Shown one piece after another: positions 1 through 11,798 of a DNA stretch of 64,000 nucleotides. Both the position numbers and the translations under genes were made by a program. The notes beneath the pieces are model-generated. The model was given only the letters and a program-made list of their open reading frames with translations. It was not told the origin of the DNA and did no database searches. This DNA is from Copromyces sp. CBS 386.78 (Eukaryota; Ascomycota; Sordariomycetes; Sordariales; Sordariaceae), in the NCBI GenBank assembly GCA_030685235.1, contig MU839156.1, positions 1-64,000 on the forward strand, written 5' to 3'. Numbering within the stretch: the stretch's first letter is position 1; each line of letters begins with the position of its first letter.

Positions 1-50
1 GGTTGGCCGGGCCGGCGTTCAAACCCGCCCCCGACCCCGTTGGTTTGTTC

Positions 51-53
<3 letters not shown>

Positions 54-92
<39 letters not shown>
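54..92. repeat. Poly-T tract
   Basis: An uninterrupted run of about 39 T residues. It is either a simple repeat or the A-tail of something inserted on the minus strand; nothing beside it decides which. Confidence 0.9.
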
Positions 93-159
93 CCTCGTGT
101 CCTCGATGCGAGACGGCGGGCCATGGGGATGGGGACTGATCCTTCCTCGGGGTATCGAT

Positions 160-486
160 TATTCGCCATATACGAAAGGTACGTACCTTCTCCTCCAAGC
201 CTTTTTTTGGTGGCCAAGCTGTGTCTTGGCGCCAAGTCGCCGGTCTAAACCCAAGTCTCTCATCTTCAATACTTTCACCACAACTTGACGAAAAATCACT
301 GTATCAAAAAACTAACTTCACCAATAAATTCAGCGCGCCCAAAAGGGGGCTCTTTGCACGGGTTAGCTACATACTAGGTTTGTGTTGAGATTGTTGCCGT
401 GGTTGTGAAGAAAATCGCAGGTACTTGGGTTTTTGGGTTGCGAGATGTGAGCGGAAAAGGTACGTATCTTTCGTATATGGCGAATA
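160..486. repeat. Imperfect inverted repeat with 30-bp arms
   Basis: Positions 160-189 and 457-486 are reverse complements over 30 bp with one mismatch; the shared core reads ATTCGCCATATACGAAAG on the left arm. Weaker similarity continues outward (about 7 of 10 positions) and inward (a shared AAACCCAAGT near 249 and near 421-430 read in reverse). It may be a decayed terminal-inverted-repeat element or an inverted duplication of a promoter or leader. No target duplication could be fixed. Confidence 0.6.
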
Positions 487-1469
487 TTTGATTCCCATTC
501 CTCGGCCGTTCTCCCTTTCCGCGAGGATGAGCGAGTGCGAAGGGAGCGACAGAGGAAGAGGGAAGGAAGAATCGGGATCGAAGAAAATCCTTCCATCGCT
601 TGTGTTTTGTTGTCCTGCAAAGGGAAAGAACGGTCTGCACTCTGCAATGCTGCTAGCTGCCGCTAGACGCCCGTATTTATGACCTGCTCTTGCCATGCCG
701 ACCGACCTCCGACTGCATATCAGGTATAAAAATAAAAAGAATGAAGTGAAAAATGTGAAAGAGCAAACATTCGGTTATATCGCCTTGTACGTGTGGAGTA
801 TCTCCCACTTACATGGAGGCACAGTGTACCTTACTCAGTCTCCAGCTAGCAATTGGTGGCACGAGGAAGGACTGCACCTGGCAAAGTACACCTGCCTCCA
901 ACGAACATCCAGGCAACAAACAGGATCCGTACTGTTCATTTGTTCTGGAGTAAGTTTCAAGTTGGGGCCATCCTGTTCTGACCTAAACACGAAACACAAT
1001 CCATTCATTCCAGATGTCATCTGACTCCTTTTCTCTCTTTGTCTCGTCGTCGAGTTGCGCGGTACCTTGCGGCCAGTTACCTTACACTACCCACGGCAGA
1101 GGAGGCGATTTGCTGGGCGCATTCAGTTGCACTGTCCTCAGCGGCTACTAGTGGAAGAAAAGGTCAGAGAGAGACCAGACTGACCAGTAACGTAACGGAC
1201 CGGCAAGGTTGTCGTGGAGTCCCAGAGTCCAGACTTTGTTGTCGTTGTTGTAAGTCAACATTTCTTTCTGTTTCGCGCCGTTGGCGACATAGGGTACAAC
1301 CGTGACATTTGGAAGATGAACGTCCCCAATTCCTCCATCCCGCTCCATTCACCTGCATTACACCCGACAAATCTCGAGCAATCTGGAGTGTCGAGTCCCC
1401 TCCTGCTCGCTGCCTACTGCCGAGCTACCTTACCTCTACACTACATTACCGTATCTAACACACTTGACA
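487..1469. other. Intergenic, nothing recognised
   Basis: Short overlapping open frames on both strands, none with recognisable family features or convincing splice sites. No tRNA or 5S rRNA gene was recognised. Confidence 0.5.
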
Positions 1470-1566
1470 TACCTGACATAGTAGCCGACCTACCTGACAT
1501 AGTAGCCGACCTACCTGACATAGTAGCCGACCTGCCTGACATAGCCGGCCTACCTGACATACGTAC
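1470..1566. repeat. 21-bp tandem repeat
   Basis: About four copies of a 21-bp unit (TACCTGACATAGTAGCCGACC), the last copies degenerate. The unit length is a multiple of three, so a reading frame crosses it as a repeating DIVADLP peptide. That frame has no other support, and I treat the array as a minisatellite. Confidence 0.85.
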
Positions 1567-2803
1567 CTGACGGTAATAACAAAGAGGTACCTGACGTTAA
1601 CCGACAGCTTCAAGGGCCCCTAAACTCATCCCACGATTTCCGCCCCATCTGTGCATCCACATCTCACATCCATCGTCGGGCGGTACCCTCCTTTCCGGGT
1701 CGCAGTTTACTATCTGCCCTGGGTTGTCTGGCTGGATCTCTGTTTGGCTTTCTCCAGATCTTCAACAAGGCATTGCTGTCTTTTGATATTTTCCTCCCTT
1801 TTCTACTACGAGACATCGTCTGAAAACATCACCACCCATCCCGGCCGCCACCACCACGACCCCGTACAGCTTTCCAACGCTCGAATCGCGCAATCATCGC
1901 AACGTATCCGCCACCCGTCCGTCTTGGAGTTTCAAGCGCTCACAAGTGGCCCTGTTCAGCGCCGGCACCGCAGTGCTTACCCGCTCCGTTGTCCCACGAT
2001 AATATCTCGCGCGGCATCACTCCATCTTTTTAGACCTACATAGCTTAGGTCCTTAGTACTAGCTGCCCGCCGCCCACCTGTCTCTGCTTGGCGACTTGCT
2101 GCTGTGGGTGAACCCTACCTCTAGCCTTTGGCCAACAGATCCACGCAACTTTGTACGACGTGTCCAAAGTTTGCGAAACCTCTGGCCTCTTCGGCTTTGC
2201 CAATCCCCGGCCGTCTTCTCCCGCCTTCCTGCCTCAAATCTGGTGATTTACACCACCTCCCGCGGCTTTTGGTCTCACCCAATTACGCACACTCTCCAAG
2301 CAGTTGTGTCGTTCAGTCACAGAGCTCTGCGCCAGTTTCCTACGCCAAACTCCTGATTGTCGCGCCATCCGCCTTCAGTGTCTCTCGAACCCCCATTTTC
2401 AACTGAGAAAGGTTTTGGTCGGCATAAAGACGATATTCACTGTGTGGGCTGAAAACAAGACGGTTAAGAAGAAAAAAAGAATCACAGAAAAAGAGGAGAC
2501 ACAGGCTCGAGTCTCCATCGTTCAGCCACCCACCGTCTCTGGTGCCATCGCGTTTCCCTCCCTCCACCAATCGACGACTAGCTCCCCCGCAAGTCTGGGC
2601 TTTGACCGAGAAACCCCTTTCGAGCTTGTGGTAGACATCTGCAGATGATCTACAACACAAAGTTGGAACCCAACACCAACCCCTCAACTTCTCACACGTC
2701 CTTACTCTTCTCGGCCGGTTATCCCGTCGACGGTTTCAGCTTAACCTCCGCGATCTTCATCATCGCCGCCTCGCCTCCGTGTTAGTCTTGATAGCCTCAC
2801 GAT
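1567..2803. other. Upstream region or long leader of the bHLH gene
   Basis: Pyrimidine-rich DNA with many short open frames and several ATGs. Part is probably a long 5' leader and promoter of the bHLH gene at 2820, as is common for fungal regulators. No TATA element or known operator can be fixed. Confidence 0.4.
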
Positions 2804-2815
2804 ATGCCCAGGTAA
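2804..2815 (+). promoter_or_regulatory. Minimal upstream ORF (Met-Pro-Arg-stop)
   Basis: ATG CCC AGG TAA ends only 4 nt before the start codon of the bHLH gene. If the transcript includes it, ribosomes would meet this three-codon frame first, which could limit translation of the main frame. Presence in the mature mRNA is inferred, not shown. Confidence 0.4.
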
Positions 2816-2819
2816 CAAG

Positions 2820-4531
2820 ATGGATCCCAACACGCTCAGACATCTCGAGTACTTCTCAGTACCCAATCATCAGGTAGCGCTTTCTGCTGTGTCCTTGCTG
2901 TCTATCTTGTCTCGCTGCTGACGCTGCCCAGACGGTCAATTCTGTTGACCAATCTTACACCTTGCCAGGGTCTTCCTCTGCGCAGCCAGCGACACTATGG
3001 GGCACTGGGCCATCATTGGAAGCCAACCATTCTGGCATGAACTCGACGGCACCGACGACCATGTCCCTTGACTCCCTCCCACAACCTTCTCCAGCAACCG
3101 CTTTCACTGGCATGTCCGCTCATCCTTCCATGACCCGACGGCCCTCCATGTACAGCAGTCAATCCGGAATGTCGTCCTCGAGAGCGTCCAGAACCCGGGA
3201 AGGCCATGAAAGGAAACGAACAAGGCTGAACCCAGAGCTATCACCGTTTGACGAGCCGGACTACTGGTTGCAGTTCGACAATGACGACAACTTTGATGAG
3301 CTTTCAGAGGTTACCGAGCCCCCTCAACAGGACCACAAAGGGAAGGGAAGAGCCCCGCAGCTGTCCCAACAACAACAAAAACAACAACAACAGCAACAAC
3401 AATCACAACAACAAGAACAACAACGGTAGGTTTAAACCCATAAACCTCTGGACCCAAGAAACTTTAGTTCCTAATCGTTTTCGTTACCTTTTCAAGACGT
3501 CAAAGCACGGCACACTCAATAGCAACAACGGCCCCCACTCACCAGAGAACTGCTGGTACGCTAATATCCGAGGAATACATGGATGACAGCGCCTTGGATA
3601 ATACTCTATCGGAGGATGAGCGGGCGATGTCCCTGAACCTGGCTGAGCAGCTTTCCAAAATAGATACAGCTCCACCGCAAGAGGTACCGCCGCGTGAAGG
3701 TCTCTACTCGACACCCCTCAGCTGGGAGCGCCCACAACCCGGCCTCAGAATGGACTCCCTCATAGGCCTCAACCAACAAGCCCTGAACGCGGCTGAACAA
3801 CGACGACTGATTGCGATTGCCATGAACCCGGGACCCAGCATGGGAGGACTCGGCTCCAACATCAGCCTCAACTTTGGGAATATGGCAACCGGGTTCAACT
3901 CGGGATTCGGCACAAGTTATGGAGGTTCATCGATGGGCGGTAGTCAGATGCCGAATCCTGTATCGCCGCCGCGGGCGAGCACATCATCCCAGTCCAGACC
4001 AGCACCACAGAGACCCGCTCAGAAGCAGGGCAGCATAAGCGAAAAGTCGAACGAGAAGATGAGTGTTGCCGACAAGAACAGAAAGGCAGCAGAGGAAAAA
4101 CATAAAGCTGGTGGTGATCGAATGGCGCACAATGATATCGAAAGGAAATATCGGACAAACCTCAAGGATAAAATCGCCGAGCTGCGGGAGGCGGTTCCTG
4201 CGCTTCACTCAATGTCGGAGACTGGAAATGTGGAAGATGACGGGTCGCAAAATTCGCGAGCGCCCAAAGTCAGCAAGGTGGGTGCCATACATGACTTCAG
4301 AATGATAGATAACGGAAAGCGACTGACCGTGAAATCTAGGGAACTATCCTCACCAAAGCCACCGAATACATACACCAGCTCGAGCGAAGGAACAAGGAAA
4401 TCACCCAGGAGCACCGCGAGCTCTCGCGAAAACTGCAGGCGTTTGAGCAACTACTCAACCACACGGCCGCGACGGCGTACCAGATGCCCGCGTATAGCAG
4501 GACCTTGTTCGATCCTAGGGGATTCTGCTAA
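2820..4531 (+). CDS. bHLH-leucine zipper transcription factor, SREBP-like
   Basis: Predicted nuclear DNA-binding regulator of 489 residues in four exons: 2820-2873, 2932-3425, 3548-4277 and 4340-4531. All junctions are GT-AG and the frame is kept throughout. The N-terminal half is Ser/Pro/Thr-rich with a polyglutamine run at about residues 164-182. The basic region (HNDIERKYR, 377-385) has the Tyr in place of the usual Arg that marks the SREBP/SrbA/SrbB subclass. Loop and helix 2 span the last intron (KVSK|GTILTKATEYIHQLE), and a zipper-like helix with repeated Leu follows. No membrane segment is present, unlike full-length SREBPs, so it resembles soluble SrbB-type factors, which bind E-box or SRE-like sites. 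The start is the first in-frame ATG and gives an 18-codon first exon. The second acceptor (3547) was chosen for phase and is the least certain junction. Family identification is strong; targets are unknown. Confidence 0.85.
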
Positions 4532-5580
4532 AACGAACGTCAGCGTCAAAAAAAGTTATGCGATTTATGCGACTTTGTATTTTTTTTCTATTTGGCATCT
4601 GGCGCATAAAGTGTGTAAATATTTCTGTTTCGTGAAGAAGGGTTCTCTTGATTTTGGCATCAATCCCACCTTTTTAAAACCTTTGTTGGTTGTCGTATTG
4701 GATTTTGATATGGGGTATTTGAAAGGGGATAAAAGAGGAGGGGGTGGAAGCTGCGACAGGGGCGAAACAGGGAAAAGTTTTGGTTGGATTTGGCGGTCAT
4801 TTGTTTCGTGCTAGTCATGGTGGAATGATAGGATGATGTGAATGAAAGGAGAGGATCTCGATGATATCAGAGTATGGATGAGCTAAAAAGTGATTACGTA
4901 CGATTTGGTGAGAAGAACGATGACTCTGGAGAGATGCTTGATCGTGGTTGTGGTATCATAGAAGATTTTGGAAGGCTGTTGCGATGCGTTTGAGTTTGCT
5001 GGCGGTGGGCGCGGACTTTTATATCACCAAAAGGTGTTGAGAAAGAAGTGGAGGTCGATAAGGTCACTTTCGAAGACCTGGGTTATGATACCTATGCTGG
5101 ATCTATTATCCGTTGCGAATTATGAAAAGAGGTGCACGCTTTTTGCGTTGGTGAACAATCATTCGAGTGCAAGTCAAGTGTTGGTAAGAGTGAAGTTGTC
5201 ATGCTGGGGGATCTCCCCTGACCTTACCGATGTGCGAATGGTGACCACCACGCCAAGTGACGTGATGATGGGGGCTCCTTCAGACTTTGCTTCCGGTATT
5301 TGGTTAGGCTAACCGATGGAAGAGAGGGAATTCCTTCCAGTGGGATAGAGTTGAGTGACTTTCCAATGACTGAAAATGATGGTGGCTCTGCATAAATGAG
5401 CACACCACCCATAAGAAAACGTATGAGTACGAACAGTAGACAATCCGTGTCTGAAAGGACGACCGCCGCCAACCCATGTCTATCCCCTCAGAGTGGGTAA
5501 TATTCACATACAACAGGAGAATACACAATATACACAACACCTATAACACTTTGTCCCCCTCTTATCAAACAACCACCACC
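4532..5580. other. Convergent intergenic region
   Basis: Lies between the stop codons of the plus-strand bHLH gene and the minus-strand peptidase, so it should hold both 3' UTRs. T- and G-rich after 4540. No gene is seen. Confidence 0.6.
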
Positions 5581-7116
5581 TTAGTCCCTCAAAGCCTCAA
5601 TATCCACAACCTCCTTAACCGCCTCGGTCGTCAAAATCAACGGACTATCCACATCAACCACCACACTATCCTCAATCCTAACGGCCAACCCCCTAAAATG
5701 CTGCGGAAACCTCTCGTCATCCACAGGCACGTACACTCCCGGCTCAATCGTCACGGCATGTCCCTGCCTCAGCGTCAACCCTCTCGAATACCCGGGAGTA
5801 TCATGTACATCCAACCCGACATAGTGTCCCACATGATGCGGGAACAGCACATCCATCTTCCCTCCCGAGACATCGAACCCGAGCAAGACAAGTTGCTCGC
5901 GAAGTCCGGCTTCCGTAGCGCGGTGGATCTGGTCCAGACTCAGGCTTGCATCTTCCCGACACAAGCTCACCATCTGGCGCTGGACGGTAAGCACCGCCTC
6001 GTACAAGTCCCTCTGGGCGGCAGAAAACTTGCCGTTCACAGGCCACGTGCGCGTGATGTCCGTGATATAAGTCCCGTACTCGCCTCCGGCATCCACCAGC
6101 ACCATGTCGTCTTGTTTGAGCAAGCGGTTGTTATGCACGTAGTGAATCATGTTGCCCCTTGCGCCGCCGGCGATGACGGGGACGTAGGCCGGGCCTGATA
6201 GGCCGCGCGAGGTGAAGGCGTAGTTGAGGTAGGATTCCAGGTCTTTTTCGGAGCTCCAGGAACGTTTCATGGCGGATGTGAGGGCCCTGCCGGAGACGCG
6301 GCCGGCGTGGCGCATGTTGGAGATTTCGGCGGGGGATTTGATCGCCCTTAGAGAGTGGACGAGGCCGGCCAGGGGCGAGGGGGGTAGGCGCAGGTGCGCG
6401 AGGAGGGTGGTTACTAGTTGGCCGGTGACGGGGGTGGAGGCGGTTATGTCGGTGTAGATGGTGGAAGCGCCGCGCAGAATGGGAGGCAGGAGGGATTCAA
6501 CGCGGGCGATATCACCCGTGAAATCAGCGTTGAAGACATCCTCGGCCGCTTGCAGCCCCGACCAGGGGCCGGACCATTGCTCGGCGCGCGGGTCCTTGGG
6601 GCGGCAGAAGAGATGGAAGACGTAGTCGCCTGGTTTTGGGCCCGTCTTTTGGATGATGGCCAAGGAGTCGGGTTCGGAGAAGCCGGTAAGATACAAGAAG
6701 TTGGAGTCCTGGCGGAATGGGAAAAAGACGGCTCCCGAACGGTATTTGAGCTCCGAAGAGGCGAGGATGGCAATGCCGTTTTCTGGCAGGGCGAAGGCGA
6801 GCTTGGAGCGGCGCTCGTGGTACTCTTGTGCGGTGATGCCGGGGGTTAGTTCACCGGGTTGGAGCATGTGGGGGTGCGTTTCGTAAACGGGCTGGCCGAA
6901 TTCGAGGTCGGCGGCTGAGACTGTTGTTGTTGTTGTTGTTGCTGGAGGAGGAGTCGTCGTTGCGTAGGTCCGGGATGGGCGCCATGGTGTTGATGATGAT
7001 GATGATGTGGGGATGAAGGTGGACTTGGCGGATTGGAGACGTGATTGAAGAGGCCAGTTATTTTGAGGGCGCAGTTGGCGAGAACATTGCCGCAGTGCAG
7101 CTCTGGGGAGCTTCAT
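5581..7116 (-). CDS. icp55: Mitochondrial Xaa-Pro aminopeptidase (ICP55/APP3 type)
   Basis: Intronless, 511 residues. Metallopeptidase of family M24B. ICP55 homologues trim one residue from mitochondrial proteins after the processing peptidase has cut, which changes the N-end and stability of the imported protein. Residues 1 to about 50 are Arg/Ser-rich and almost free of acids, as expected of a matrix presequence, followed by a Thr-rich linker (55-66). The aminopeptidase P N-terminal domain covers about 77-210 and the creatinase-fold domain about 255-500. All five metal ligands are visible: D342 (VDAGGEY), D353 (DITRTW), H431 (HHVGHYVG), E458 (IEPGVYV) and E482 (RIEDSV). The start gives both a presequence and usual family length. 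A CAA/TTG microsatellite encodes the Thr run. It is divergent from the Dbf4 gene and shares its 1.3-kb upstream region. The alternative is a general Xaa-Pro dipeptidase; the presequence argues for ICP55. Confidence 0.9.
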   Translation of the reverse strand: MKLPRAALRQCSRQLRPQNNWPLQSRLQSAKSTFIPTSSSSSTPWRPSRTYATTTPPPATTTTTTVSAADLEFGQPVYETHPHMLQPGELTPGITAQEYHERRSKLAFALPENGIAILASSELKYRSGAVFFPFRQDSNFLYLTGFSEPDSLAIIQKTGPKPGDYVFHLFCRPKDPRAEQWSGPWSGLQAAEDVFNADFTGDIARVESLLPPILRGASTIYTDITASTPVTGQLVTTLLAHLRLPPSPLAGLVHSLRAIKSPAEISNMRHAGRVSGRALTSAMKRSWSSEKDLESYLNYAFTSRGLSGPAYVPVIAGGARGNMIHYVHNNRLLKQDDMVLVDAGGEYGTYITDITRTWPVNGKFSAAQRDLYEAVLTVQRQMVSLCREDASLSLDQIHRATEAGLREQLVLLGFDVSGGKMDVLFPHHVGHYVGLDVHDTPGYSRGLTLRQGHAVTIEPGVYVPVDDERFPQHFRGLAVRIEDSVVVDVDSPLILTTEAVKEVVDIEALRD

Positions 7117-8404
7117 GTCAAAGGGTGGTTGGTTATAGTGGATGAGGAAGGTGGTGGTGGTGGTGGTGGTGGTTAGGTGAGAACGAGGTATGACGGGAGT
7201 TCACCTCGGTGGTGAAGATGGCAATAACCCAAAGAAAAAGACCAAGGTTGGATATTACGTAGGACTAACACCTAAATTCTAGTTACAAACTTTAACACGG
7301 ATTTGTTGGAATTTCAACCTCGACCAACCTCGAGATTCCCAAACAACATGCACAGCGAGAAATGAAGTTGAATTGCTTTGCGACGGACAAAATATTGGGT
7401 TAACTGGTTTGTGAAGGCGAAGACATGGCATGTCGTCACTTGTTGCTCTCACTTTTTTTGGGCGTTGAAATGAAATGCTGACAGTTGCCAGGCATTCGAC
7501 TGGACTGCCAAGAGTTAGTTCGGGTTTTGATGTAAAGGGCACTACTGATGCTGCCTGCCAGCTGCAAGCCGCGAATGTGGAGCTGCTGTTGGCGTCGCGG
7601 AGCATTTACCAGCACTGCAGCAACAACATACCACAGCTGCCAGGCGCGGTGGTTGCACTTTCGCGACTGTTCAATATCAAAACCAAACACTTTCGACTGG
7701 AGAAAGGTTTTTGACCATTCGACATCAGCGTCCGTCGTCGACTGGCTAGAGGTAACGGCGCGACTCGACATTTTGAGCTTCTGCGCAAACCATTGTCTCT
7801 GGTCTTTCGTCCTCTTTCTTTTTCAACAAGCAGGCCCTTCCTTCCCATCATCGAAGCATACCTAGCGCGCGTGGTTGCCAATTGCGACGGGCCAAAACCT
7901 CCAGCGACGAAAACCGAGAGACGCGTTTTTGTACAGAGAACAGTGCAAACAAACAACTTCTTCTCCTACGACCGACCGACCGACCGACGCCTTTACGCCA
8001 GGCAGCCAGGATCCATTGCTTCCTTGCTCCTTCCCCAGCCAACGACAACCGTCGACGACGAATAATTGGGTCATTGCAGTGTCGACCATCGACACCATCC
8101 ATCACCCACTTGTTCTGTTTGTCTCGAATCGCCGATACCATCAGCAGCACAACGCGAATCGATTCTTGGGTTATCCTGGCCGCCCCCCCCTACCCAAAGT
8201 CCGAGCTAGCAATCAGCACGCGACCAGACCAGAACAGACAAAGCCGGAAACTGTCTCCCTCCCTTGTCGGGCTGTCGTCCTTGCCATCCCCGAGCCGACC
8301 CCGTTTGGAAAACAAACAAAAACAAAACATCAACACCACATCCATAGCATGTTGACTGGATATTTATAAGACGATAGTATCTCTAAATCGACAACTACAC
8401 AGCA
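7117..8404. other. Divergent promoter region between icp55 and dbf4
   Basis: Both neighbours read away from this 1.3-kb stretch, so it holds two promoters and two leaders. It contains a (GGT)n run at about 7151-7173, five copies of CGAC at 7969-7988 and a C/T-rich leader before the ATG at 8405. No separate gene is supported. Confidence 0.6.
7921..7926. promoter_or_regulatory. Candidate MCB box (ACGCGT)
   Basis: A palindromic ACGCGT about 480 bp upstream of the Dbf4-family start codon. This hexamer is the core of the MluI cell-cycle box bound by MBF in yeasts, where it drives G1/S genes. A single six-base match can occur by chance. Confidence 0.25.
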
Positions 8405-10640
8405 ATGTCGACCACCACTGCTGCCTCGGGCACTAAGAGGGCTCCTCTCTCCGACAACCCCAATGCCGCCAACTCGCCGCTGCGTGGGTCCTCGGCTACC
8501 GCCTTGGCACTACAGGGCTCTAAAAAGGCCGTCCGCTCCCATGCCGATCAGCTTAGAGAGGAGCCATACGGTCAACCGCCGCCGGCCAAGAGACAGATGA
8601 TTGAACATGGCGGTCAACGCGCCGCCGCCTCGCCGATGAGCTCCCGGTCCAATGTGTCCAACGCCATGCGCAAGCCCTCGACGATATCCCGGACCGCCGA
8701 ACGTGAACGGGCTGAGAGAAGAACAACAGCCACCACCACGGCTACCAGCACCCGTGCCGAGAGGTCGCATGCCGCCTTAACCACCACTACCACCGCCACC
8801 ACTACCGACCGCATCACCTCAAAGGAACTCGAAGACCTCGCTATATGGCAGGCCTCTATGAGAACGCGCTTTCACAAGATGGTCTTCTACTTTGAAAGCA
8901 TTCCCGACGACCAGCGTCACAAGCTCGCCAAACAAGTCGCTCAATTGGGCGCTGTAAGTCAAACCCCCAGTGCCCAATGCAGGCCCAACAGCTCGGCATA
9001 TACTTACACATCCAAAACAGCGTGAGGAAAAGTTCTTTTCCATCGAAATCACCCATGTCGTCACCACCCGCCCCATTCCTCCCGTAAAGCCGGTCCAGGA
9101 CGAGAACCAGCCAGGCACAAGCACCCAGTCGGCCAGTGAACAAGCAAAGACGATCGATCCCTCTCTCCTGAACCGTAATGGCGACTCGGTCCGACGAAAA
9201 CTCATCTTTGACAAACCTTCAATCCGGAAATCATCAGTGCAGCCCCAGGAAGAGACAACAATGTCCAAGCCGAAAGCACGCAGCACCGATATCCTGCACC
9301 GTGCACGAGACATGGGCAAGAAGATCTGGTCATTGGACAAACTGCAGAGGATTCTCGGCATGGTCCTTGAGACGGACCTGTACAAGGCTGCATGGCTGGG
9401 CCGAGGACATACGCCCGCGGCCGCCGACAGGGCCAAGGCTCGCCAGCAAACTGCTAATGTGCTTCAGATGCTTCAGAATGAGCGCGTGCACGGTCCCTCG
9501 GACCGTGATCCCACTGTTGTTACCAAGGACATCCACTATTTCAAGGGTCCCTACATTTATGTGTACGACATCGAAGAGAAGACGAAGCCCATCATGGTGA
9601 GGGAGTACCACAGAGTTGCCGACAAGAAGGATGGCGAGTGGCCGCAGTTCCGTGTGGCATCCCAGGGCCGGTGCCCATTTGTTGAGGATTATGATCCCCC
9701 TGAAAGGACGAGGAGGGAACGGGCCCAGGCCAAGGACAAGGTTACCAAAGCTGCGGAAGCCGCTGCTGCCACCGAAAAGGCCGCGGCTACCAAGACCCTC
9801 CAGCCTCCCGAGGTGCCATCACCCAAGCCGGTTACTGGAAAGCGTACTCTTAAGGAGATGGAAGCACCTAACGACCGCGCAGTTGAAGTTGTTGTTGATG
9901 ATGCCCCTGAGATGGTCGAGTCAGCCAAGTTGTCCACCCCTTCGGTCGATTTCCGTTCGCAGAACGCCTTTATGAGCCATACCACCAAGGTCGGCCGTTT
10001 GGTGGCTGGAGAGCCTGTCGCTTCCGGTATTCAGGCCAACAAGCTTACATCCGCCATCCGCTCTCAGATGGTGTCGTCCACCACCGGTGTCCTCGGCGCC
10101 AAGGCCGGTATCAGCAAGGAAGTTTTGGGGCTTCAGCGCAAGGTTCTCCAGAAGGCTGGCGGTGGTCCTTCCCTTTCGCAAGACTCGGGCTCTCGTCGCC
10201 TGGCCGAGATTGGTGTAGACGGCAACCCATCATGCACGCGTGCCGCCAGCTTGGGTAACCCAACCAAGCCCCCGATGCCTGAGATCTGGGAGGATGATGA
10301 AGAAGCTCGGAAGCAAGAACAAGCCAAGAAGGAGAGAAAGTTGCGCAGGACCGCGAGCACCCCTGCTCCCCAAACAAAGCCAAAGCCGCGCGATCCCAAG
10401 CCTGGTTACTGCGAAAACTGTCAGGATAAGTTCGAAGACTTTGATGCGGTAAGTTTTTTTACATCTTTTCGGTTTTAACATGACGATTTACTAACATGGT
10501 GATAGCACATTCTTTCCCGCAAGCATCGCCGCTTCGCTGAGAACGACGATAACTGGGCCCAGCTCGACGCTCTCCTTGGCAAGCTCTCGCGTGCTCCCCG
10601 TGAGCCGCGTTACCGGCCCGTGGGTGATGAGAGGTGGTAG
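8405..10640 (+). CDS. Dbf4/Dfp1/NimO-type regulatory subunit of Cdc7 kinase
   Basis: 703 residues in three exons: 8405-8953, 9021-10448 and 10506-10640 (introns of 67 and 57 bp, phase 0). The Dbf4 subunit activates Cdc7, which phosphorylates the MCM helicase to fire replication origins in the nucleus. Motif N-like segment KKIWSLDKLQRIL starts near residue 283. Motif M runs from about 372 to 403 (REYHR, GEWPQFR, GRCPF). Motif C is a Dbf4-type zinc finger with C647, C650, H660 and H666; it is split by intron 2 and restored exactly by splicing, which confirms the model. Between the motifs lie basic and Ala-rich low-complexity stretches. The first 180 residues are Ser/Thr/Arg-rich and probably disordered. 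The start is the first ATG of the frame in good context (AGCAATGTC). It shares a divergent promoter with the aminopeptidase gene. Confidence 0.93.
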
Positions 10641-11798
10641 TAACCTGCTACCACACATGACACTGCCCATGGCTCCTGACGACTACTTGTACTTGCTTTC
10701 CCTTCTTATTTGCCTTTCATCTTCCTCCCTTGAAACCTACAATTCTCTTCAAGTCAGTCAGGAGTCATGTGGCGGATCGTGTATCATCTAGCCATGTTGG
10801 AGAGGTCTTCTTCTTTTTCTTTTTTACAAGGATGCCAACAACGCAAAAGTTCATTACCAGCATATTATGGGCGCGGAGTTCTGGTGGCTTGTCTTTGACG
10901 GGGCGTCATGTCCGTTTCTCTGTTTATACTAACGCCCCTTTGTTTTCATTATTGAACGAGCTGGGTACGGAGGGTAAAAAGGCGGAGACGGATGCCAAGG
11001 TTGGCTTTGTGGTCGTGTGTGGGATGTTGACGAACGAAGGGTTGAAGTGGCATTATGTTATGGTCAATGAGGACCAAGAAAAGCGCTGGTGGTATCATCG
11101 CTCTGTCTTTTTAATGGTACTGTGTTTACCAAACAACAAGCAAGCGAGCATTATGTCGAAGGGAATGGTAAAGGGGATACCCGGTTATGGTATGGAAGCC
11201 GATATCTGGTTAGGTCATTGTCTCTCTGTCGGTGTCATGATTCCTGGCTAGGGCGGTTTATAATGGTCCACTCCATGATCAGGAGGAAGAGGTGGACAAG
11301 CTTGTGGTGGCATGCTGTTATCGGCATGACCGTAGCGCGTTCAATCAAGATACTACTACTATATGTTACACTTTATGTATGTCTCTAAATGTATCATATG
11401 CTTATTGGTGGAGAAGAGGGTATCAAGCTTGATGGTGCTGTAAGGTCTTTGTCAGTTGGGGGTTGAAGTGTTCTTCAGCGAGCCTTCACATGCTGTTTAC
11501 GGAACATGCAGGCATTGTCTTCCATCTCTGCTCACTGGGCATCCCACTCCCGTCCCGTCCGCCGATCATATCGGGCCCTGCCCGGCTCGGCCCGACGCCC
11601 CACCCCCACCGGAAGTCCGGGACGGGCCTCGGGCCCCACTAATCCGGAAATCCGATCCCCGCCCTCCCCACTTCACCGATGGCGGGCACATAATGGGTGT
11701 GGTGCGGGGAAAGGTCCATCTCATCCACCTCCTCATCTACACTCATGCACATAACTTTGAATTATTATAATTGTCTTGCACTCACCCATCGCGTCCAA
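10641..11798. other. Intergenic between dbf4 and sirtuin gene
   Basis: Holds the 3' UTR of the Dbf4 gene and the promoter of the sirtuin gene. An open frame at about 10730-11251 has no family features and I take it as chance. C/G-rich at 11520-11700. Confidence 0.55.

Noticed and set aside
4532..4814. Continuation of an open frame through the bHLH intron and past the stop codon
   Set aside because: The spliced frame ends properly at 4531 and rebuilds helix 2 of the bHLH domain; the read-through frame loses it.
10730..11251. 173-codon open frame after the Dbf4 gene
   Set aside because: Contains a homopolymer Phe run from a T-tract, has no family features and lies where the Dbf4 3' UTR is expected.
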